Shown here: piece by piece, positions 22,001-34,380 of the stretch
Layout: every line of letters starts with the position of its first letter
Position numbering within the stretch: the stretch's first letter is position 1
NCBI GenBank assembly: GCA_035048495.1
Contig: CM068543.1
Span: 30,724,096-30,788,095, forward strand
Reading direction: 5' to 3'
DNA: 64,000 nucleotides
Source of the DNA: Euptelea pleiosperma
Lineage: Eukaryota; Streptophyta; Magnoliopsida; Ranunculales; Eupteleaceae
Program-made: the position numbers and the translations under genes
The notes under the pieces: generated by a model
Databases searched by the model: none
Told to the model about the DNA's origin: nothing
Seen by the model: only the letters and a program-made list of their open reading frames with translations

Positions 22001-25000
22001 GGCCCAAGGGCTTCGCCCTTAAGTTCAATTCTCATCCTTATATACTCAAGAAGCTCCACTCTCTCAAGCAATGTGGGACTAAAATTTTGCACAAAACATG
22101 AAATCTAAGAGTAGTAACAAATTTGGTTTTCCCTCAAATATTTCCAATTCGAATTCTTTAAAAGGTTTGTAGTACAAAAGACAAAAGGTAAAAGACCTGG
22201 ATTCAAAACCTCAGACATTGCTATTTTGACTCATTTGTGTTTCGATAAGAGGAGCTACTAGCTACATCTTCTTCCTTTTCTTCTTAGTTGCTTTCGGTTT
22301 TCTTTTTAATCAGTCCTCTTCTTGAGGTCATTTGTGTTTTTTCTTGTGGGGATTTTCCCTCATCTTAATGAAATTTTAACCATATAAAAAAACCTCTTAA
22401 GATACTTACTTTTTCAAAAACACCATTTTATTCACATTTATATCTAACAATCCCCCATATGAATAAAAATCAGAAGAAAAAAGCAAAAAACAGAGTACAA
22501 TGGAACAATTATGCATTGCTAACAGTGTCTTTCGGACTTGAACCGCTACTTAGCGTCAGTTCATCAGGTATACCAGTTGGTTAGTGAACTTTCGTCTTGA
22601 ATTGTCCAACTTATTATGTAAACCGTGACAATTCGTTTCGGCCTTGAGCATTCCCAAGTTTCATGAGCGCTCTGGAGAATCAACCAAAATTCGCATAGGA
22701 AGCGCTCCCACTTCCACGCTCATATAGGTGCTTTTATCATGAGTGCCTTGTATCACAACACCCCATTGGAACAATCCAACTATGGAAAGCATTAAGAGTA
22801 ATAAATTCAACCTCTTATCATTACATGTGATACTACCGCATCATAGGGATGGTTTGGAGTAAACCCCATTGTAGTACTCCCCACAAGCACTCAAACAACT
22901 TCTTGTCCCATTGAACCTAAATCTTGGAATCTCCAGTCATATAGGTTGGTTTCTTGTTGTTGCTGATTTATATTTCAATTGGCTTAAGCCCCATCCCCCT
23001 CAATATATTATAGACTAGCTCTCTAGCCAGTCCTTTAGTCAAAGGGTCTACCAAGTTTTCTTAGATTTCACATAGTCTATGGCTGACCCCTCTCTCAATG
23101 TCTGTCACTTAGTGTTGTCTTCAACAAATATGACAAGACTTCCCAATATTAGAGTTTTTTTGAGCTCTCAATATAGTCGCTTGGCTATCATAGTGAATAG
23201 AAACTGCAGGTACCGATTTAGTCTAGAGGTATATCTATCAAAAATGTCTTAGCCATTCAGCTTTCTCAATTGCTCTATCTAAAGTAATAAACTCTGATTC
23301 CATCATGGATCGGATAATGCAGGATTGCTTGGTGAATTTTCAAGATACTATACCTCCAATAGTTAAAACATAACCGCTAGTGGACTTAGTCTCTCAGATG
23401 AATTTAAATTCCAGTTCATACCATTGTATCCCTCTAGCATAATTGGGATATCTCCCAAACTAAATACCATAGTTTAAAGTAAACTTCAGATATCTCAATT
23501 CCTTGATAAGAGTGTCCCAATGTTTTCTTCCAGGGTTACTAGTGTATCTAGTCAATCTACCTACTGCATATGCAATATGAGATTGCCTAATACTCTAGAA
23601 TATTCTAGTTGTGAAACTAGCTCCCACATATTTATTTAAACTACAGTGAGGATCAACTGGTGTTCTAGCTGGATTATAGTTAAACTGAGTAAATTTCTTA
23701 AGTACTTTCTCAATGTAGTGAAACTAAGCGAGTTGTTATCTTCTCAGGTTCTCTAACTATTTTTATGCCAAGTATGACATCAGCATTTCCCATGCCTTTC
23801 ATCTTGAAATTCTTCATTAGTACTTTTAATTACATCAAGTAAATGATGTTCTAACTGGATTATAGTTAAACTAACTAAATTTCTTTAATACTTTCTCAAC
23901 GTAGTGAGATTGAATGAGTTGTTATCTTCTTATGTTCTTTAACTATTTTTATTCCAAGTATGGCATTGGCGTTTCCCATGCCTTTCATCTCAAAATTCTT
24001 CATTAAAATTCTAATACTTTTAATTACATCACGACTAGTCCCAATTATCAACATGCCACCAAGATATAAGCAAATTATGACTCCAGAGTTTTTATTAAAT
24101 TTACTGTAAATACACTTATCTACTTCATTGATATTATAACTATTTGATATCAATGTCTTATCAAATTTTCATGCCACTGTTCAGAAGCGTGTTTGACCCA
24201 TATAATGATTTTTCAAGTCTGCAAACTTTAGTTTCATTAGTCCATATAAATTTCTTCTAAGTCGCCATTCAAGAAAGCGATTTACACATCCATCTTATGG
24301 GTCTCTAAGCCATACATAGAACATAGAAGCTATAGCTATAAACGTCTTTATAGAAGTTATTCGTATTATTGATGAATAGGTGTCAAAATAGTCAACACCT
24401 TTCTATTTATAGCCTTTTGTAACCAACCTAACATCATGTTTATCTATTGAGACTTCAATTTCTATTTCTTTTTAAATATCCATTTGCAGACAATAGGTTT
24501 ACAACTGGAAGGTAGATCAACTAAATCTCATGTGTTCTTACACATTCTGGACTCAAATTCACTAGATAGATCAACCAATCAAGAAATTTGTTCCATCCAG
24601 TTGCACTATAGTAATGCATAACTATTAAACATCAGGTGAGGCCATAGCCTCTCTAAATGTTTGGGGATCATCTTCTACTAAATATGTTAAAAATCGGGAT
24701 CGTAAGTAGTAGAAGTCCTTGCATGTTTACTTTTTCAAGTTCAAACTCTTCCTCCAGTGAAGAGTCTTCCTAAACTCTAGATTCTGAATCAATTTGTTTC
24801 CCCTTTACCACAATTTTTCCTTTCAAAGGAAATTTATCCTCAAAAAATTCAACATCCCTAGACTCAGTTATTCTGTTAACCTCCATAGAATTATTATTTG
24901 ATTGTATTATTAGAAATCTGTTGGCATTGTTGTTTTAAGCATAGCCGAGAAAAACAGTCTATTGTTTATGACCAAGTTTGGTTCTTTAGGGGCATGAACA

Positions 25001-27902
25001 GACACCTTAGCCAAAAAAAACCACACTCTTAAGTATTTATAAGATGGTTTCCTATTTTTTTACATTTCATAAGGTGTATTATATGTGTCTTTAAATGGAA
25101 CTTTGTTAAATATGTAGCATGCTGATAGCAATGCCTCTCCCCAAATGTTCATAGGAAGCATTTAACTAATTAACATTGAGTTAACCATGTCTTTTAAAGT
25201 TCGATTTTTTTCTTTCAGCCTTATTATTATACTGAGGACTTAGGACGCTATATAGTTTCATGTATTATCCCATTTTTTTTGACAATATTTGATTAGAGGA
25301 CCATAGTCATATTCTCAATCTCAATATGATAATTTTAATTCTATTTCCTAACTGATTTTCTACCTCATTTTTGTAAATTATAAATTTTTCTAAAGCTTTA
25401 TCTCTGCTTTTTAGTAAGTGAAGAAGAAGAAGGGGGGGGTGGATGTTAGTTTACTGCCGCCAAAAATCAGCCTGAGGACTGGTTTCAAACCATGAAAACG
25501 ACTCCAATCCAACACTTAGAAATTTCTATATGTCCATCTAGGGTTGAGCCAAACATCCATACGGTCAGAAATCTCTAAGAATATGCCACATGGCTCATAT
25601 TGTAGGCTGTTCTACCAATTGAATGTGCCGCCCCTTGAACAAAAGCCTGCCTTCGCCGCTGCCTGTTATCTTCTTCTAACTTCAGTCTAATTATTAGGCC
25701 TTGTAGTGTCATTTCTCTCTTACGTTGCAAATTGTTCTTGAAATCCATTCAAGAAGGTTGAAGTTTTTCTATGATAGAGGCTACCTGAAATCTGGCTCGG
25801 CCGCTGTCTGTTATCTTCTTCTAACTTCAGTCTAATTATTAGGTCTTGTAGAGTCATTTCTCTCTTACGTTGCAAATTGTTCTTGAAATCCTTCTAAGAA
25901 GGTTGAAGTTTTTCTATGATAGAGGCTACCTGAAATCCTTCACAGATTTTGTAACCTTCAAACAATATTTCATGAAAAATTAATTGCAGTTCTTCATCTG
26001 AGCAGTTACAGGTTTATCATCTTCCATTTTAGTCGAGAATATACCAACCACAAACTTTTTTGACCCAACATCTTCAGTTATACATAGACCATAATTCCCT
26101 AGCAGTAGGGCAGTGAACATAAACATCATACAGATAAGCAACCAAACCATTCAATATGTAGTTTTTGTATGTGTAAATAAGCAGGTTAATGCTCTTGAGC
26201 AATATCAGGAAAATTCCCAGTCAAGTAATTTTCCAATTTCAGAGTAGTCTAAATAAAATTGCATCTTTTTATGCTACCTTTTGAAATTCATTCCATCAAA
26301 TGGATTGCAAATATGTTAACATAGGACCATTTGTTCTGTGGGGGATTCCATAATCACGCAGCCAGGCAGATTCATCTCATTCTGTGCCAGCTGTTGTTAT
26401 ATAGGGAGAATTTTCCTCCACAACTAGTACAGATTACTGAACAATAGATAGTGCCCAGGAGGCCAGTGTATCATCTTTGAAAAGTTCAATGTTTTGTTAC
26501 AAGTAGGTCTAAGGTTCCAATCATGCTAAACTTGCAAATTTTGGTCCATCATTTCTAGGGATAATGGTATAAAACAGCTTGTCAAATTTGCTGGCTGTTG
26601 AGGATGTTTTAAAAGGTTCTACTCCCTCATTTCCTCATCTGATTAGCATGCGACATTGTATAACACATGATATGAATGTATACATGTATGTAATATGTAT
26701 TTATTTATCTACATTTCTTTTTAATAAATTGTGTTATTGCTTCCTTGATTGAGGATTCCCTGTGCAGCTTGTGATCCTCGAAATCCGCATTCTAGTTGCA
26801 TATCACGCACACATGTGGAAAAAAGAAACACATAATATTGCCACACGGACTTAGTAGAAATACGAACCATAACAAAAATGCAAAAGGAGGCTTCGGGCTT
26901 AATGGAACTATTAAGAGGAAATCATTTCATGGTTAATCTTCATATTCTCCACCCAGCTCCAATCCCCAAGCAAAAGGAAAAAGAACAAAGAGAAAGAAAG
27001 AAAAGGCACTTGAAATCCTGGATGATTGAATTTCTGAAGAGAGAGTTTGTAGCTTCAGATTTCTTGAAGTGTCATACTGCCAATGCTACATGATATCTAC
27101 CTCCAATTTTGAAGTCGTGATGGTGAATGCATATTAATATATGTAAATTGTTCTTGAGCAAGAACACAGCTAACCAGATAAATATAAATGAAAAAGAAAG
27201 AGCAATTATAATATGTTGGATGATGTGTCCTCAAATCAGCATGATTGGGTGCAGATCATGGTGTTCCAAAGTAGCCTGATGTTGGGAGAAAGATCAGATG
27301 GATACGATCGATACAGGGATTGGCGGCTCAATGTTGATAATATGTCCTATGAGGTGTGGTTTTCTTCCTTGTTATAAACTGCTTTTGCAATTCTTGTATG
27401 TTTCATGTACTAAAATACATTCAATAGTGATGATACCAATCACTGTATCTTATAGTTATACCTCTACTCTGGTGGTGCAAACAGGAATTACTTGAGCTGG
27501 GTGATCGAATTGGGTATGTGAGCACCGGGTTGAGAGAAGATGAGATATTCAGCTGCGTCAGGAAAACTAAGCACTCAATTTTGGGTCATCTGCCATCGCA
27601 TTTCCCAACTGAAACAGAGAGGAAATGCAGCATTTGTCAAGTGGGTTTTATTACTTCTCTTTGTTTCTCATTTACCTTATTTTTCCGCCTTTTGTCTCTT
27701 GCTATTTGCCCCATGTACAAGTCTAGAATATTGTTCGTTTACATATGCATGTATATATGTTGTACAGGAAGAGTATGAAACAGATGATGAGGTGGGGAAG
27801 TTGGATTGCGGCCACAGCTACCACATATGTTGTATTAAGCAGTGGCTTCTGCGGAAGAATGCTTGCCCCGTCTGCAAGGCTGCTGCAGCTGCTCAATACT
27901 AA
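19017..27902 (+). CDS. RING-H2 E3 ubiquitin ligase, five exons, 368 residues
   Basis: Predicted to pass ubiquitin from an E2 enzyme to target proteins. Exons are 19017-19580, 20398-20550, 27255-27353, 27485-27640 and 27768-27902. All introns are GT-AG and phase 0, and the total is exactly 369 codons with TAA. The N-terminal half is low-complexity Ser/Asn/Pro sequence, then a conserved block (FRGLGC, SSADWEAKK, a basic KKKQRSSNRKK patch, VPDVWCAPGI). Exons 3-4 give YDRYRDWRLNVDNMSYEELL cut here to RYRDWRLNVDNMSYE, then GDRIGYVSTGLREDEI. The RING-H2 has ligands C320, C323, C338, H340, H343, C346, C357 and C360, all present, at the extreme C-terminus. I recall the same architecture in Arabidopsis RING proteins such as At5g10650 and At4g31450 (memory, not searched). 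No membrane segment or signal peptide is seen, so it is probably soluble. Intron 2 (6.7 kb) holds an antisense copia element. Substrate is unknown. Confidence 0.92.
19760..19796 (+). repeat. CT repeat then T-run in RING gene intron 1
   Basis: About ten CT units followed by a T-run lie within intron 1, with another T-run just upstream (19723-19740). Low-complexity intron sequence. Confidence 0.7.
21405..22449 (-). mobile_element. 3' LTR of the intronic Ty1-copia element
   Basis: On the minus strand a purine tract (ATGGGGGAT, ending about 22452) is followed by TGTTAGATATAAATG, the expected polypurine-tract and LTR-start arrangement, with the pol remnant lying upstream (22.5-25.4 kb). This places the LTR from 22449 leftward. 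The far end is uncertain and was set where similarity to LTR-like sequence becomes unclear. Open frames inside (21603-22092, minus) have no domain. Confidence 0.5.
22450..25424 (-). pseudogene. Ty1-copia pol remnant inside RING gene intron 2
   Basis: Heavily mutated pol on the strand opposite the host gene. The clearest part is 23896-24153, which reads as RT palm with CIYSKFNKNSGVIICLYLGG cut here to VIICLYLGG, then MLIIGTSRDV and GMGNANAILGIKI. The catalytic YVDD motif has become YLGG, so the enzyme is dead. An imperfect tandem duplication with a 186-bp period (62 codons) starts at about 23661 and 23847 and repeats this RT segment. Integrase- and RT-like pieces further right (24.2-25.4 kb) are only dimly recognisable. 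Confidence 0.65.
25425..25650. mobile_element. partial copy of the shared foldback unit
   Basis: Sequence with AATCAGCCTGAGG, GAAAACGACTCCAATCCAA, GTCCATCTAGGGTTGAG, AACATCCATACGGTCAG and GCCACATGGCTCATA follows the same order as one arm and the centre of the foldback unit at 14.4-14.7 kb and 41.93-42.2 kb. It interrupts the copia element between gag and pol, so it inserted later. A G8 run precedes it. No clear target duplication. Confidence 0.55.
25651..26330 (-). pseudogene. Ty1-copia gag remnant with 145-bp tandem duplication
   Basis: The minus strand reads VASIIEKL, then KDFKNNL and MTLQDLIIRLKLEEDNR, the normal end of copia gag before the zinc knuckle. The block is present twice, at 25656-25800 and 25801-25945, nearly identical. 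Upstream gag sequence (GNYGLCITEDVG, VGIFSTKMEDDKPV) extends to about 26300. The order gag, pol, 3' LTR on the minus strand fits one element. I could not identify its 5' LTR to the right. Confidence 0.65.
26331..27254. other. remainder of RING gene intron 2
   Basis: No element was identified. The open frame at 26878-27093 (Lys/Glu-rich) has no domain and is not in a position to be an exon. The acceptor TGCAG for exon 3 ends at 27254. Confidence 0.4.
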
Positions 27903-28400
27903 GTCTGTGGAGGACTCTTCATCGTCCCTTTGGCCTCACAAATGGGTTTTGGATCAGTTCAGTCCCTTTATTACTTTGTGAATAGATTTCAACTCCAAAA
28001 TAAGCAAGCATTCATTCTTTGGCGTGTGATTCCCATCTCTAATTTCTTAATAGAAAATCATGGGCTTTTTGGTGAGAGCCAAGCTCTCAGAAGAGTCTTG
28101 GGCTGTTGCTACTCTACACTACTGTTGGCTGTTAGTTTCATTTTGATTGAACTGATTTTTGGGGAGGGATGAAATCATCTTCACCATCATCATTACCAGT
28201 TAATCATGTTCCTTAACTTTTTGCATGCACTCATGGCAGGACGCAAGCCAATTGTCCTAGTTTTCTGTTTCTTCAGTACCAACTGGTGGTTGAAATGCAA
28301 AAGTGACTGCTTGAATTTGAGCCCAGAAACCAGTGAAGTGAACTTCTTAAAGAGCACAGAAACATCAGAGCAACTATAAATTGGAAGACAAACCAGAAGA
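27903..28400 (+). other. probable 3' untranslated region of the RING gene
   Basis: Sequence after the TAA stop with no other coding signal up to the LINE tail at 28402. No strong AATAAA was seen, so the transcript end is undefined. Confidence 0.45.
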
Positions 28401-31400
28401 TCTTTTTTCCTTTTTTTCTGAATTAAGAACTTTTATTAAAAGGGAAAAGAAAAAGATACAGCCAAGGGGAACGAACTGCATCACAACAAAGGAAGGCATG
28501 CTGGCGCCCCCAACCCTCATCCATCATCTGCACTCCACCCCATGAGACCCAAGCTCAATTTACATATCTAAAATAGGGCCTGTTTGTTCTCAACAACAGA
28601 AGAATACAGGCCTCCCTTCCCACCATTGACAAGAACCACCTGGAAGACTACACCCATGACTTGCACAAGTATCTGCACTAAAGTTGACTTTCTTCCATGT
28701 TGAGCTGATCAGCATCCAATCAAAGTCAAACAAAATCACTTTCCACCCAGATCTAACTTTCCAAGGGATGTTCCCTTTGAGGAAGGCTTGCACAGCAGCT
28801 TCAGAATAGCTATGTAGTTGGTGACTACCCTGAGGTTCTCAACTAGTAACCCTTTCCCTTTGCGGAGTCCTCCCTAAAAATAGCTCCAATGCCACCCACA
28901 CCAGGATTCCTTTTGGCAGCCCGATCACAACTAATTTTCACTTCTCCAGGATGGGGAGAGACCCATCTGCACTCCTTGATTTGAGGAGCTCTACTTGGCT
29001 TGGAACTAAGGCCAAATTTTTTCAAGATGAGAAGATCACGCACTCCATTTTTCATGAACTTTCTTGACTGACGAGCAGCAAATTGAACCTCCTTTACCAC
29101 TCCATTTTTCATGAACTTTCTTGACTGACGAGCAGCAAATTGAACCTCCTTTACCACCATACGGATGATAGCTTCTTGATGCACTTAGCATCGTCAAAAA
29201 CTGATCTGTTTTGGCATTTCAACATGTTCACCATACCTGAGATCACTACAGAACACAATAGATCTCTTATCAAGGGGCTGCTGGCTTTGCTCAGAGAAAT
29301 TAATTCAACCCAACTCCCCCCAGTCCCATGGAAGAAAAACAGATCTGCAACTTAGTTCCAAACCTGCGTAACGTGTTGCATTCCAATAGGACATGCTTGG
29401 TATTCTCTTCGTGGCAGAGGATGAATCTAGAGGCCAGATTCATTCATCTCCTCCTTATCTGATTGTCGACAGCAACTGCCCCTGCATAATCTTCCAGGCC
29501 AATTCTGTGGTTCTAGGATGAGTGCACTTGGACCAGATCCATTTTACCCACCGACCTTTATGCCTTTTCTCCTTTTATTTAGTCCTCTCGGAACCTAACA
29601 TCTGTTATCCACAATTAAATCTGCAACCTTTTCTTTACATCTCCTCCAGATCTCTTTTTCTACTTGAATGATATCCTTGACTGCATGGTCACCAGCCCAA
29701 ATATCTCTCCACAAATCAACTTCCTAACCATTTCCAATGATCCACCCATAATGATGTCTCATTTCCATGAAGGCCCATTTAATACCAGGCCAAATAGAGG
29801 AGCTTTTGTGGTAGGGGAGCAGGTCACCCAAGGTCATATAGTATGTACCTCTCATGAACACTGTCCAATCATCTTTCCCCTCAAGCATCCTCTATGCGAG
29901 CTTCATAAGCAATGATAAGCTCACATCTCTGAGCTTTCTGAGTTCCAGACCACCCTCATCCCAAGGCTTGCAGACCTTGTCCCAAGCCACTATCATCATC
30001 TTCCTCTTAGAAGGCCAAGAGATCTCCCACCCAACCAGCAGTCCTTCTCCTGATCTTGTTGACAAGAGGTCTCACTAACATCCGAACCAAGTGGAGTGGA
30101 ACCCAAAACACTCCAAGACTTTGAAAAAAAAAATCCCAGTTTAGGGAGTTGTAAGCTGAAATGTCAATCTTGATCCCCAGGTTCCCACCAGCTCTCTTCT
30201 TTTCAATTCATTGATCATCTCACCAGCTCTCTTCTTTTTTCAACTCATTGATCATCTCGGAAGCTAGCCCAATATTGCTCTACATCCTCCTACCATGAAT
30301 GAAAGCCATTGCTCCTTGGGCACGATCTTACTAGCAATAACACTAAGCTTGGCTGTCATCAACTCAGTAATAGTCTTAAATAGGAAACTACCCAGGCAGA
30401 TAGGTCTAAACTGACCCAACTTACTGGCACTCTCTTCCTTGAGAATAAGGACTAACAAATTGGTGTTTAAGGCCTCTGGGAATCTTACCATCTCTGAAAA
30501 AAGAAATGACGATAACCTTTGATACATCTGCTCCCACAATGTCTCAACAGGCCTGATAGAATCTGCCTTGGAAAATAGTAGCTCTGACCTCCTCATTTGG
30601 TATTCTGGTAAGATCATCATTTTCCAAATGCATAACTATGCTTGGCACCGGCTACATCAGCTCCTCTTCAACACTGGAAGTAACCTTTTTAAACCTCTTT
30701 TTGAAGAATCCCACAATGTAGTTTTTAATCTCATACTATTGAGTAAGCAGGTTCCCATCCCCTGTTCTGATTTCATGAATCATGGAATGGCCCCTTCTGG
30801 TTTTAAACATGGTATGGAAGTAGGAAGTAATCCTATCTCCTTTGAGACACATGACCCCAGATTTTTGCCTCCACTTGAGCTCCTCCTAACTCTGAGAGTT
30901 CTAGTGAGGTCCTCTGCCTTCCTGTCTATGGCAATTGCTAACTGATCATAAGGGGGTCCCCCTCAAGATGACTCTAAAGCTCCTCTTAACTCCTTGGAGA
31001 TTTTCTTCAATCTTTAAAGGATGTTGCCAAAGACCCCTATGTTCCAAACTTTCAATGCCACTTCCAATCTCTTAAGTTTTTGGGTCACCACAAATATAGG
31101 GGCCCCAAGCAGCTCTTCCTCAACTTCCAAAAAAGTTGAAGAGAGCCACCTCTTCCGAAATCTGAAGGGAATATTCTCAGGTTTGGGGATTGTGGAGTTC
31201 CAACCAAGCAGAGGAGAGTGATCAGATCTATGTCTAGGAAGCACTATATAACTCCACCCAGAAAAAAGCATCCAGTCATTGTTGATTGAAGAAACATCTG
31301 TCCAACTTACTAAGGATTCTTCCATTCCCCATCTGTCTATTAGTCCAAGTATCCTTGAGACCGAGCCTATGGCCTTCAATTAGCACACAGTTGTCTCATA

Positions 31401-32150
31401 CTACTAACTCTTCCATCATACCCACAGCAGGTTTTCTACCCCCTTTCTTCTCTTCAGTACTCAAGACAGCATTAAAGTCCCATATTACCAGCCAAGGTTG
31501 CCATTCTGACTGATCTGTTGTAGCTCACACCACAAATTCCTCCCATCAGCAGCCAAGGCATAAGCATGGACCACAGTAATTAGGCCTTGTTGAGAAGAGA
31601 TTGTAATTTGTCGATCTGAGTAGGAAATGACCACAAACGTAGGAAGACTAGAATTCCACAGCACCCATAAATTCCCCGTCTTGTAAGAATCATTAGACAT
31701 GATCTCTCTAGCCAAAATCCTGGTGAGAACACAGGATATCTGGCCTATTCTGATTTACCAGCATCTTTAGTTGCCTTCTAGTTTTACCATTCCCCACTCC
31801 TCTAGCATTCCAGAACATAACTTGCATGTGTATTGGGGTGAATCCTCGTGGTCGAAGCTCTATCGCTCTCTAGAGGAGAGACAGTGTTGCACCTATTCCC
31901 AATAGCCTTACTCCCATTCCTCCAGGGATCAGAAGGGAGCCCAACAAACACAGCAGCAAGCTGCCAGCCCTCAACAATGTCTATTCAACCCAGCTCAAAT
32001 AGCTGACTGCAGAAAGCACAGCAGCTTGGGAACCCTTAGCAGCACCACCTTCCCGATCCAAGTTGGTCCAAAGACTCAGAACCACCATATGGGCAGTCCA
32101 TAACATGCCAGTCCCTATCCAAGCACTGCTCTCCAAAGGGTAAGCATTGC
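28401..32150 (-). mobile_element. L1-type LINE with endonuclease, RT, zinc knuckle and RNase H (dead)
   Basis: Reading the minus strand from the right: an ORF1-end-like stretch (VGLPSDPW, about 31930), an endonuclease start MFWNARGVGNGKTRR (about 31780-31820), endonuclease parts at 31485-31715 and 31014-31379 with the SDHSPLL motif near its end, RT with FPEALNTN and FRPICLGSFLFKTITE (30264-30620), a knuckle region ILCHEENTKHVLLEC (about 29390-29430), and a C-terminal RNase H start KISCDRAAKRNPGVGGIGAIF cut here to KISCDRAAKRNPGVGG (about 28890-28950). The T-rich left end (28402) is the reverse of a poly-A tail. In DRAAKRNP, Arg replaces the Gly of the usual DGAAKGNP. There are many stops and frameshifts. 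It is antisense to the RING gene. Confidence 0.8.
29044..29157 (-). repeat. perfect 57-bp tandem duplication inside the LINE
   Basis: 29044-29100 and 29101-29157 are identical. On the LINE's coding strand the duplication is in frame and adds 19 codons upstream of the RNase H domain. Confidence 0.95.
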
Positions 32151-32359
32151 TACTCCAGACCACTTTCATGTGTGCGATGAAATAAAAAAGAAGCTGGATG
32201 ATAAAGGTAAGAAATATACCTTGGCTACAGTAATGTGACAAAGGGTTACAAGTTGTACAAATCGAAAAGCGGAAATATTATTCTTAGCTGTGATTTTACC
32301 TTTGATGAACAGGGAGTGTGGAATTAGAGTCAAGCAGAAAAAAGACACTCTGGAGTCTG

Positions 32360-33040
32360 AATTTGAATGATGAAGAGCAGGGTTGAAAAACAGACAATGC
32401 AGCCTGTCTCTCCCGATGCATTACAAAATCAGGGGGCGTCATCAACACTTCCTAAGTGCCAATATATTATGCCAACACATTATCAAGATTATGTTATGTC
32501 TAATGATGATGATGTGTCTGATGAAGAGTTGGTGAACTATGCTTTATTTGCAGTCTGTGATCCAATGACATATGAGGAAGCCTCCTGTGATGACAGATGC
32601 ATCTATGCCATGGATGAAGAAATTCATGTGATTGAGAGAAATGATACGTGGGACTACTCCTCCAAGTGGTACGAAATCAATTGGTATCATCGTACTCGAG
32701 TTTTTCCAGTTGGAAGACTAAGTAGCTGATATCTTTACAAAACCTTTGAAAGCTGATGATAGCCTTATCATGTTGAAGAAGATGATGGGGATGATTACAT
32801 TCCGAAATCTTAGTTTAAGGGAGCCTGTTAGAAATCCTAAGTAAACTAAGATTAGGATTGAGAGTTCTAGAATTTTTTTCATTTTAGAAAGTAGTTTGCT
32901 TTGAGAGCATACATGGTAGGTGTGTGAGGTATGAGAGAAGATTTGCTTATAGTTTTCCCTTTGATTTGATATTATTTTATTCTCTTCTTTTTCCTCTTAC
33001 ACATTTTGAGGTGATTAGTGTATATTTAGTTTTGTGCCCA
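32360..33040 (+). mobile_element. internally deleted Ty1-copia remnant with 3' LTR start
   Basis: The open frame 32367-32729 contains the start of the copia RT domain (ASCDDRCIYAMDEEIHVIERNDTW cut here to AMDEEIHVIERNDTW). At about 32655 this passes directly into the element's C-terminal end (VADIFTKPLKADD in a neighbouring frame, about 32725-32760). RT palm and most of RNase H are therefore deleted. The purine tract TTTAAGGGAGCC (about 32815-32826) is followed by TGTTAGAAATCC, the LTR start, at about 32827. The LTR end was not resolved. Confidence 0.7.
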
Positions 33041-34380
33041 CAAAGATGGTAGTCAAATGGATATATGGAGGGACCCAGAGATACCTGACGTGGATAACCA
33101 CACGATCAATATCTTATGCCCTGCAACAATGCCAAATTGAGAGTGTTAAGGACCTAAATAATAACTCCTGGACGACATGGAAGAGGGAGCTGATCAGTTG
33201 GCAATCCCCCACCCCCCTCCCCTTGAGGTAGCATTGAAGATCTTAAAGATCAACATTAGTCAGCAGCCCTTCCTAGAAAGAATGGTGTGGATTCCCAACC
33301 AGAACGACAAGGTTCAGCTCTAGGTCAGCACACCACTTGATCGAAAACCATCTTTCGCACTCCATCCCAAGTAACCTGTTATGGAAAAAACTATGCCATA
33401 TCCAAGTCCCTAACAGGTATAATCTTTTCCTAACAGGGAATGGTCCATGTTTGGAATGCCCTCAAGGCCCAAATTCAAGATTTAGACTCTGCATGCCCCA
33501 TGTGCAACAAGGCCAAGGAAACCATTGAGCATCTTTTCATCGAATGTGTGATACGAACTAGAAAAATAACAAAATAAAAGAAAACTATTTTTTTTTACTG
33601 ACATGACCACTTTGAATGGAAAAACCTCCAGAACTCGCATATTTTCTCCTTCCTTTCTCCCTAACCCAATTTTCTTATTTATGATTTTTTTTTTCTATTA
33701 CTTATAAGGAAGCCCATATCAATCAAGCCTTAATCAAATCTAATTTATTTTATTTCAAATCTAATCTAATTCCTGCTCTGCTATCTAAATAATTCTTCTT
33801 TCCAAAAGGGATCATAACAGTGACTTTGCTCTGTGTTTGGTTCAGGTTACCTATTGGACTCCAATGCTCTGAAGTGATCAACATGACCCTAAGTGAATGG
33901 CAATTGAGTCATGTTGAGGGCCGATATGAATTAGTTAATGACAAACCAAATCTAAGCCAACTTGTGGGCATCACAATGAATAATATTTGGGAGACTTGGA
34001 ATGGCTGTGTTCTCAATCAGATATAGTCAAACCCGAGTGAAATAATTCAGAAGATTATTCAGTTACGGTCCAAATTTGACTATAACAATGCTAATGGTGT
34101 CCATCAATAGAAGTAAAAATAATTAAAAACAAAAGCAAAGCGGTCTGAGCAGGGAAGAAATGGGTCAAACAGTATGTTGAAGGGGCATAAAAAAAACAGA
34201 TGGCAAAGCAGGTTTTGGGATTATTCTTTGCGATGATCTTGGTAAACACATTACAGCTGCAAGGACTCCACAGTCTCTTACCCCGAAAGAAGCAAAAGCA
34301 CGAATCATGAAAAGAGGTCTGGAGCTGGCAGTACACCTGAAGATTGAGAAGCTTGTAGTAGAGATTGATTTTTTTTATAA
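33041..34380 (+). mobile_element. L1-type LINE remnant, zinc knuckle and RNase H
   Basis: A plus-strand remnant. A FERMVWIPNQNDK-like stretch (about 33280), LLWKKLCHIQVPNR (33390-33420), a knuckle with CPMCNKAKETIEHLF (about 33490-33540), a linker IWETWNGCV (about 33985), and an RNase H piece with GKAGFGIILCDDLGKHITAA cut here to AGFGIILCDDLGKH, followed by LTPKEAKA (about 34200-34320). All are in the order expected for the C-terminus of plant L1 elements that carry RNase H. Frames change repeatedly and the 5' parts are absent. Confidence 0.65.

Noticed and set aside
21603..22092. Two overlapping minus-strand open frames of 115-141 codons
   Set aside because: They lie in the presumed copia 3' LTR and have no protein domain.
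27518..27778. Unspliced readings through RING exons 4-5
   Set aside because: They read through clear GT-AG introns; the spliced frame restores the conserved RING-H2.
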